Part shown: in pieces, positions 58,966-64,000 of the stretch
How positions within the stretch are numbered: position 1 is the stretch's first letter
Layout of the letters: each line of letters starts with the position of its first letter
Source: Ctenosaura bakeri
Taxonomy: Eukaryota; Chordata; Lepidosauria; Squamata; Iguanidae
Reading direction: 5' to 3'
NCBI GenBank assembly: GCA_948474755.1
Contig: CAOLHI010000734.1
Span: 1,022,914-1,086,913 of the forward strand
Length of the DNA stretch: 64,000 nucleotides
Position numbers and translations under genes: made by a program
The notes under the pieces: generated by a model
Told to the model about the DNA's origin: nothing
The model's input: the letters and a program-made list of their open reading frames with translations, nothing else
Database searches by the model: none

Positions 58966-58982
58966 TCCTGCCCCACTTTTTT
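58966..58982 (-). promoter_or_regulatory. Polypurine tract
   Basis: On the sense strand AAAAAAGTGGGGCAGGA stands directly before the 3' LTR, the expected place of the RNase H-resistant primer for second-strand DNA. It is largely purine with one T and one C. Confidence 0.8.
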
Positions 58983-59079
58983 AAAAAAATATATACATAA
59001 AGATACACAAAATATAGAAAATATCACGGAACAGTAGAAAGAGAAGAAAACTAAATAGTAATATGAATGCAGTAGCAAG

Positions 59080-59475
59080 TCAGTCGGGGCGTTGAGGAAC
59101 ATCAGCCGGCGAAGAAGTCAGCGAAGGTGCCCTCTTCAGCAAACTGGAATGAAAAACAGGATGAATAGCCTTGAGGGAAGAAGGGAGATCTAGTTCAAAA
59201 GAGACATCATTAATAGCCCTTTTCACAGGAAAAGGTCCGAGAAAACGAGGGGAAAGTTTTTTAGACGGAGAAGGAGAGGAAATGTTCTTAGAAGAAAGGA
59301 AAACCAAATCCCCGGGCTGGTAAAGGGGATTAGGCTGCCGTTTACGGTCAGCGAAACGTTTGTGGGAAGCTTTAGCGGATGCTATAGCATCTGAGACGGA
59401 TTGCCAAATGCCAGAAAATTTAGAGACCCAAGCAGAAACAGAAGGAGGAGCGGAGGAAGAGAGGGAGAGGGGGGG
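59080..59475 (-). pseudogene. Gypsy integrase C-terminal part (GPY/F), no chromodomain
   Basis: After the frame change in the C-run (plus 59469-59475) the coding continues toward ASHKRFADRKRQPNPLYQPG, then DLVFLSSKNI and SPRFLGPFPVKRAINDVSFE, the GPY/F module, and IHPVFHSSLLKRAP, the conserved end of Gypsy integrases. It stops 14 residues later (59080-59082). Sushi-type elements normally add a chromodomain here; about 110 bases up to the polypurine tract are non-coding and show none. Confidence 0.85.
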
Positions 59476-60206
59476 AAAGGAGAAGGAAGGAAGCCGTAAA
59501 CTATTTCAAAGGGGGGTTTCCCAGTAGAGGTATGAACCGCAGAATTGATGGCAAACTCAGCGAACGGAAGGAGCGGAGCCCAATCATTCTGGTTCTCAGA
59601 AACAAAACACCTAAGAAATTGTTCAAGAGATTTGTTAACACGCTCAGATTGGCCATCTGTTTGAGGGTGATAAGCACTGCTGAGTTTCTGAGTGACTCCC
59701 AGGGTTTTCAGTAGACAAGTCCAAAACTTGGAAGTGAAAATTGGATCCCTGTCCGAAATGATCACCGAAGGTAGTCCGTGAAGTTTCCATACATGATTAA
59801 CGAACAGGTCAGCCAGCTGGTCAGCACGGGGTAGTTTCTTTAGAGGCACAAAATGACATTGCTTGGAAAAGTGATCAGTAACAACCCAAATAACATGAAA
59901 GCCGTGTGAAGAGGGAAGAGACACGAGAAAATCCCATGCGATGACCGACCAGGGGCTAGCAGGCGCAGGCAGAGGTTGCAGGAGCCCTTGAGGTTTAGAT
60001 GTGGGCGACTTAGAAACGTTGCAAGTGGCACACTGCTTAATGTAAGTTTGCACGGAGGGGTTTAATCCAGGCCACCAAAAAAGGCGGCAAATCGCATGCA
60101 ATGTCTTCAAAAACCCAAAATGTCCAGTGGGTTTGGAATCATGATAACGATGAAGTACCTGCTCGCGGGCAGCAGGGGGAACGTAGACCTTGGTGCCATA
60201 AAGGGG
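59476..60206 (-). pseudogene. Gypsy integrase, zinc-binding and catalytic core
   Basis: The frame begins at the shift in the G-run (plus 60203-60206). The HHCC zinc module (LHRYHDSKPTGH, then CATCNVSK) is followed by the DDE core: VIAWDFLVSL (first Asp), VIISDRDPIFTSKFW (second Asp) and AYHPQTDGQSERVNKSLEQF (Glu). All three catalytic residues are kept. It inserts the cDNA and makes the 5-bp duplication seen at the flanks. It was a piece of one pol polyprotein before the frame changes. Confidence 0.93.
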
Positions 60207-61574
60207 AGATTGTCAACCCATTCTATTTTATCCTTGTTTGCCGGTAGCCAGGAGTCTGCATGCGCTGCATGAATGATAGCATCGCGGAGAGCGGAGTCAC
60301 AAAGAGAGGAGGCAGAAAGCCTTGTCTTTGCTAATGCACGAGTAGTCACTTGAGAAGCCAGAGAGGAGGCAGGAAACAAGGTATTGGAGTGGGAGGACGT
60401 AGCAGGGGATTCCGCAAAACAGGGAAGTCGAGAGAGAGGGTCCGCCAGTTGGTTAGTTCGGCCAGGTTTGAAAACAATTTTAAATCGGAATCTCTGGAAA
60501 AATTCAGCCCATCTCGCCTGCTTAGGGGAGAGTTTCTTAGCAGACTGTAAGGCTTGCAAATTCCTATGATCAGTCCAAACTTCAAAGGGGAGTCGAGCCC
60601 CTTCAAGCAAATGACGCCAAGAGGACAGCGCAAAATGGATAGCCTTGGCTTCTTTCTCCCAAATAGGCCAATTAGCTTGTTGAGGGGAAAATTTCTTTGA
60701 AATGAAAGCACAAGGCCTGAGTGCTCCTGTGGTGTCATGTTGTAAAAGAACGGCTGCCATGGCAAAGTCCGAAGCATCCGTTTGCACAATGAATTGCTTC
60801 GTACTGTCGGGAAAAAGGAGTAAGGGCTCAGACGTAAATTTAGATTTCAAATGGTCAAACGCCGATTGACACTCAGGCGACCAACAAAGTCTATGCGCCT
60901 TGCCCGCAGTGGATCCTTTAGGTTTCCGTAGAAGGTTGGTGAGTGGAAGCGTTATGGCAGCAAAATCCTCAATAAAGTTCCGGTAGAAGTTCGCAAAACC
61001 AAGAAATTGCTGCAGTTGCTTCACAGTTTTAGGGACGGGCCATTGCAAAATGGAGTTAATCTTCGAAGGGTCCATTTTAAGTGAACAATCTTGAATCCTA
61101 TATCCCAAGTAATCAAAAGTTTGGGTGTCAAATTGGCATTTAGATAGATTAACCACGAGGTTGTTATCTATAAGCCTTCGTAACACTTCACGAACCAATG
61201 ACACATGAGATTCCATGGAATCTGCGTAAATTAAAATGTCATCCAGATAAATCAGAACCCCCTGATACAACAAGTCATGGAAAATGGTGTTCAAAAACAT
61301 TTGGAACACAGATGGCCCCGATTGTAAGCCAAAGGGAAGAACCGTCCATTTAAAGTTACCTAGAGGAGTTGCAAAGGTGGTGAGCCACTCAGAGTCCGGG
61401 TCCATTCTAATCCTATGAAAAGCCTCTTTAAGATCAAGTTTGGTGAAATATTTTCCTTGAACAAGATGGTCCAAAACAGTCCGTATCAGAGGTATGGGAT
61501 AACAATTGGAGGAAATAACCTGGTTAATAGCAGAGTAGTTAACTATCAGTCTCGGATCCGCGCTGGGATCTTTT
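60203..61574 (-). pseudogene. pol: Gypsy reverse transcriptase-RNase H
   Basis: The open stretch lies between two frame changes. RT: KLDLKEAFHRIRM, TVLPFGLQSGPSVFQ and the catalytic YLDD (minus strand, near 61249-61238); thumb and connection with LQQFLGFANFYRNFI. RNase H: QTDASDFAMAAVL, WEKEAKAIHFAL, WTDHRNLQALQ, and NQLADPLSRLPC. This order and spacing is that of Ty3/Gypsy pol. Key residues are kept. The first residues of RT (DFDCKLELVDGATLPKPKIY) lie in the upstream frame. Confidence 0.95.
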
Positions 61575-63554
61575 CTTTCGGAAGAAGACAGGACTCGCCG
61601 TGGGGGCTGTAGAGGGCTTGATAAAGCCGCGAGCCAAGTTTTTATTTAGGAACTTCTTGAGAGCAAGGAGTTCTTTTTGGCTCATGGGATAAATTTTCGG
61701 TTTAGGCAGGGTGGCCCCGTCAACTAATTCCAGTTTACAGTCAAAGTCCGTGTGGGGAGGCAATTTGTCAGCCTCCCTTTCGTGGAAAGCCTTTTGGAAG
61801 TCTCGGTAGTGTGAAGGAATTTGTTGCAATTCTTCATGGGGAATAGAAAAGTTTTCATCTGAAGAGGACATAGTGCCAGCAGTCCAGTTTATCTGGGGGT
61901 TATATTCACGAAGCCAATCGATTCCCAAGACCAATTTGAACTGCATCGCCTTGGGAACTAGAAATCGCATGCTGTAATTGTTTTTGTCCATTTGAAATGA
62001 GATGGGCTTAGTGATTTTACTAATTACTCCCCCAGTCATTGAGGTCCCATCCATTTGCGTTAATTTGATGGGGCATTCCAAGGGCTCATAAAGAGTTTTC
62101 AATTGTTTGGCCAATTTGGGGTGTAACAAACTTCTGGAGCAGCCAGAGTCAATTAATGCCCTATGTACATGCAAAGTCCCATCGCTGCCACTAATCGCAA
62201 CCGTGGTGTAGAAATGGGGAATTTTAGGAGTACTTACAGATGTTCCCGCCGCTTGCCAGTCATCGCAGTCAGGTTTAGAATCTCCATCTATGTCAGATGA
62301 GGACGAAGAGGTGGTTTCATCATCGGGATCGGAGTCTCCTGTCGCCGCTGCAGGGTCCTTAGAAGTGCGTCTAAGTGGTTGTTTGGCGGCCGCTGTCTGA
62401 TGTGTGAATTCTATATTCTTTGGGTCTGCTCGTGCTCCCTTAGTCCCAGTCGGAGCTTGGTTTCCGCGGCAGGTGTTGGCGAGGTGGCCCGGTTTTCCAC
62501 AGTTAAAGCACATGCCCAAACGGAGACGTTTGTTCCGTTCCTCAGCATTGAGGACGGTGGGACCGCGAGGTTGTCGTTTTGGCACGTCTTGTCTTTGTCG
62601 GTTCAGCTGAACAGTCTGGGTTATGCCTTCCATTTCAGTAGCTAGTCTGACCCAACCTAGCAGGGTCTGTGGATTGGCCTGCATTAAGCACCCGTGTAGA
62701 ATATCAGGATTTAGTCCATCTTTGTATAACTCAATTAGAATTTCATCACTCCACGGGACTTTGGTGGCCAGGTTTCTAAATTCACGGGAATACGTCCCCA
62801 CATCGTTCCTGCCTTGTTTCATTCGTTTCAGTTGATATTTGGTGTTTTCCAATAAATGGGGGTCTTCAAAGCGTTCCCGCAGATGGTTCATGAAGAGCTG
62901 CAGATTTTCAGTTTCGGGGGCGCGGGAGTCATATAGGTTCGCTACCCAGTCTGCTGCCAGTCCTTTCATCCTCTGGCTTAGGTATCGAATTCGGGCCGCA
63001 TCATCCCGAAATAGATGGCCGTGATCAATCATGAAATTGTTTGCCATAGTCAAAAAAAAGGAGAGTTTCTCCCCCTTCCCGTTGAAGGTCGCTTTCAGGT
63101 CTCCCACATTTCTGAGTAACAGTGGCGCTGGCGTGTGCCCTGTTGGTTGCTGGGGCGGACCAGGGGTGCCTGCCGCCGAGACAGCCGCTCGTGGTTCTCC
63201 TCCTGGTGATCTCCCTGTCTGCGAGGGACGGATGCGCATCTCGCGTAGCATGGTCTTGAGTTCGAGTATCTCCTCATCTTTTCTTTCCAGTTCGGTTTCC
63301 ATTTGCTTTATCTCCTCCAAAAGGGATAGGTCTTTTGCTGATGTATCCCATCTAGCAGCCCTTCTGCGTTGTCTCAACGACGTATGTGGCTTTTCTCCCC
63401 AGACCCAGGTTTGGCCGCTTGTGGGGGTTTCCATAGCCTCGGTCAGGCGCAATTTTGTCTTGGTATCCAGGGGCACTTCAGTTTCTGTAGCTCCATCAGA
63501 TTCTGCAGATCCTTGCTCTTCTTCAGTAATCGACTGGTCCATCAATTGGTGCAT
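61539..63554 (-). CDS. gag: Gypsy Gag-protease (with the first part of RT)
   Basis: ATG at 63554 begins MHQLMDQSITEEEQGSAESD; 671 codons are open. A coiled-coil stretch (residues about 75-110, EEIKQMETELERKDEEILEL) precedes the capsid region (LKATFNGKGEKLSFFLTMAN, then the ERFEDPHLLENTKYQLKRMK block), which is the Sushi/PNMA/RTL type of Gag. One CCHC zinc knuckle CFNCGKPGHLANTC follows (near residue 345-360). The aspartic protease has ALIDSGCSRSLL. At the end the RT start is read until the frame change at plus 61571-61574. Gag and protease share a single frame, without the -1 shift known between gag and pol in sushi-ichi. Confidence 0.9.
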   Translation of the reverse strand: MHQLMDQSITEEEQGSAESDGATETEVPLDTKTKLRLTEAMETPTSGQTWVWGEKPHTSLRQRRRAARWDTSAKDLSLLEEIKQMETELERKDEEILELKTMLREMRIRPSQTGRSPGGEPRAAVSAAGTPGPPQQPTGHTPAPLLLRNVGDLKATFNGKGEKLSFFLTMANNFMIDHGHLFRDDAARIRYLSQRMKGLAADWVANLYDSRAPETENLQLFMNHLRERFEDPHLLENTKYQLKRMKQGRNDVGTYSREFRNLATKVPWSDEILIELYKDGLNPDILHGCLMQANPQTLLGWVRLATEMEGITQTVQLNRQRQDVPKRQPRGPTVLNAEERNKRLRLGMCFNCGKPGHLANTCRGNQAPTGTKGARADPKNIEFTHQTAAAKQPLRRTSKDPAAATGDSDPDDETTSSSSSDIDGDSKPDCDDWQAAGTSVSTPKIPHFYTTVAISGSDGTLHVHRALIDSGCSRSLLHPKLAKQLKTLYEPLECPIKLTQMDGTSMTGGVISKITKPISFQMDKNNYSMRFLVPKAMQFKLVLGIDWLREYNPQINWTAGTMSSSDENFSIPHEELQQIPSHYRDFQKAFHEREADKLPPHTDFDCKLELVDGATLPKPKIYPMSQKELLALKKFLNKNLARGFIKPSTAPTASPVFFRKKRSQRGSETDS

Positions 63555-63565
63555 TTTTTGAAAGG

Positions 63566-63579
63566 ATTCTCGAGCTTTC
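63566..63579 (-). promoter_or_regulatory. Primer-binding site, self-primed type
   Basis: Directly inside the 5' LTR the sense strand reads GAAAGCTCGAGAAT. It does not start with TGG and so does not fit a tRNA 3' end. Thirteen bases (plus 63566-63578) are a perfect inverted match to the LTR segment at 63668-63680, as expected when the 5' end of the element RNA folds back to prime reverse transcription. Confidence 0.8.
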
Positions 63580-63885
63580 TGTCAGGAACAGATTCACTCT
63601 TACACGGATCAACAAACTTAATAGAAGATTTATTGTAACATAGTAAGGGATGCTGTCTTCAGACGTTAAAGCTCGAGAATGGAACGTTTTCCCCCCACCT
63701 TACACTTTAACAGACAGTTTCTCCTAAGATAGTTGTAAAAGAACGAACGTCATCATGCCAAACGGTTCCTTTGAAATTCCAGCCAGAAGGAATGGTTGGC
63801 GCCTGGGAATAGCTAACAGCCTACTATCACTATTTCCTCAGTCTACTGCTATCCTAAAACAATAAAACATGGAGGACTCCCGACA
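63580..63885 (-). repeat. Gypsy 5' LTR with predicted RNA start
   Basis: Identical to 58660-58965. If the self-priming model holds, the RNA begins at about 63680 (sense ATTCTCGAGCTTT), giving U3 of about 205, R starting there and the AATAAA signal (plus 63629-63634) some 46 bases behind it. A TTAAAG-type AT-rich segment lies about 25-30 bases upstream of that start, a possible TATA substitute. Confidence 0.9.
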
Positions 63886-63970
63886 CCATGGCTGAGTGGG
63901 AATTTGAAGCCTGGTCTCCTAGAGTCCTAGCCCGACATTCAAACTGCCATACCATGCTGGGTTTCTGAGT
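63886..63970 (-). mobile_element. Sauria-type SINE, head half, after the Gypsy element
   Basis: It resumes with CCATGGCTGAGTGGGAATTT, GAAGCCTGGTCTCCTAGAGT and CAAACTGCCATACCATGCTG, the tRNA-related head in antisense. It joins the tail half at 58529-58659. Confidence 0.85.
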
Positions 63971-64000
63971 ACCGGGAGATGATGCTTTCAGCATCCTCTT

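Larger units (their letters stand above)
58660..63885 (-). mobile_element. Ty3/Gypsy LTR retrotransposon, Tf1/sushi-like, very young
   Basis: 5226 bases with identical 306-bp LTRs and a 5-bp target duplication CCATG (58655-58659 and 63886-63890), inserted in a Sauria SINE. The order gag, protease, RT, RNase H, integrase (minus strand) is that of Ty3/Gypsy. The LTR-to-primer-site complementarity and the Gag type place it in the Tf1/sushi group that is common in fish and reptiles. No envelope frame is present. The pol part carries three frame changes (61571-61574, 60203-60206, 59469-59475), all in homopolymer runs. Confidence 0.96.

Overview
The window is vertebrate nuclear DNA, almost certainly from a squamate reptile (lizard or snake). 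The basis is the repeat set: several tRNA-headed SINEs of the Sauria type whose 3' tail matches the Bov-B LINE, two 5S-rRNA-headed SINEs with the same kind of tail, CR1 and L2-like LINEs, a Bov-B remnant, a SPIN-like hAT transposon, a DIRS element and a self-primed Ty3/Gypsy element. No bacterial or phage features are present. The background is AT-rich; the DIRS element and the core of the hAT element are conspicuous GC-rich islands.

Host gene. Four exons of one plus-strand gene lie at 253-379, 8626-8665, 8749-8841 and 16796-17047. Their splice phases match at every join (0, 1, 1, then 1 onward). They encode an acidic stretch, a short coiled coil and a second acidic stretch. I do not recognise the protein. 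Upstream exons lie before position 1. I found no further exon after 17047, so the remaining 47 kb is intron or intergenic DNA.

Layout. 0.4-8.6 kb: intron with an L2-like tail, a Tigger-like element holding tandem palindromic units, and a SINE inserted in an L2-like relic. 8.8-16.8 kb: intron holding an almost complete 6.1-kb DIRS retrotransposon (9305-15383) in the same orientation as the gene, with inverted terminal repeats, internal complementary region, gag, RT-RNase H-methyltransferase and tyrosine recombinase. 17-51 kb: older SINEs, LINE relics (CR1, L2, Bov-B), pogo-like elements and a poly(A)-type insertion with an 18-bp target duplication. 51.4-64 kb: a cluster of younger insertions: a SPIN-like hAT element (51471-52170), a near-complete CR1 (52885-56760), a palindromic MITE (56832-56992) and a 5.2-kb Ty3/Gypsy element (58660-63885, minus strand) with two identical 306-bp LTRs, inserted into a Sauria SINE.

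The most informative observations are: (1) the DIRS internal complementary region is the join of the two element ends, a record of the circular intermediate; (2) the Gypsy element has a 13-nt perfect complementarity between the LTR and the primer-binding site, the hallmark of Tf1/sushi-type self-priming, yet shows no chromodomain; (3) both the Gypsy and CR1 elements look very young but have single-base frameshifts that fall in homopolymer runs, which suggests consensus errors in the assembly or copies mobilised in trans.
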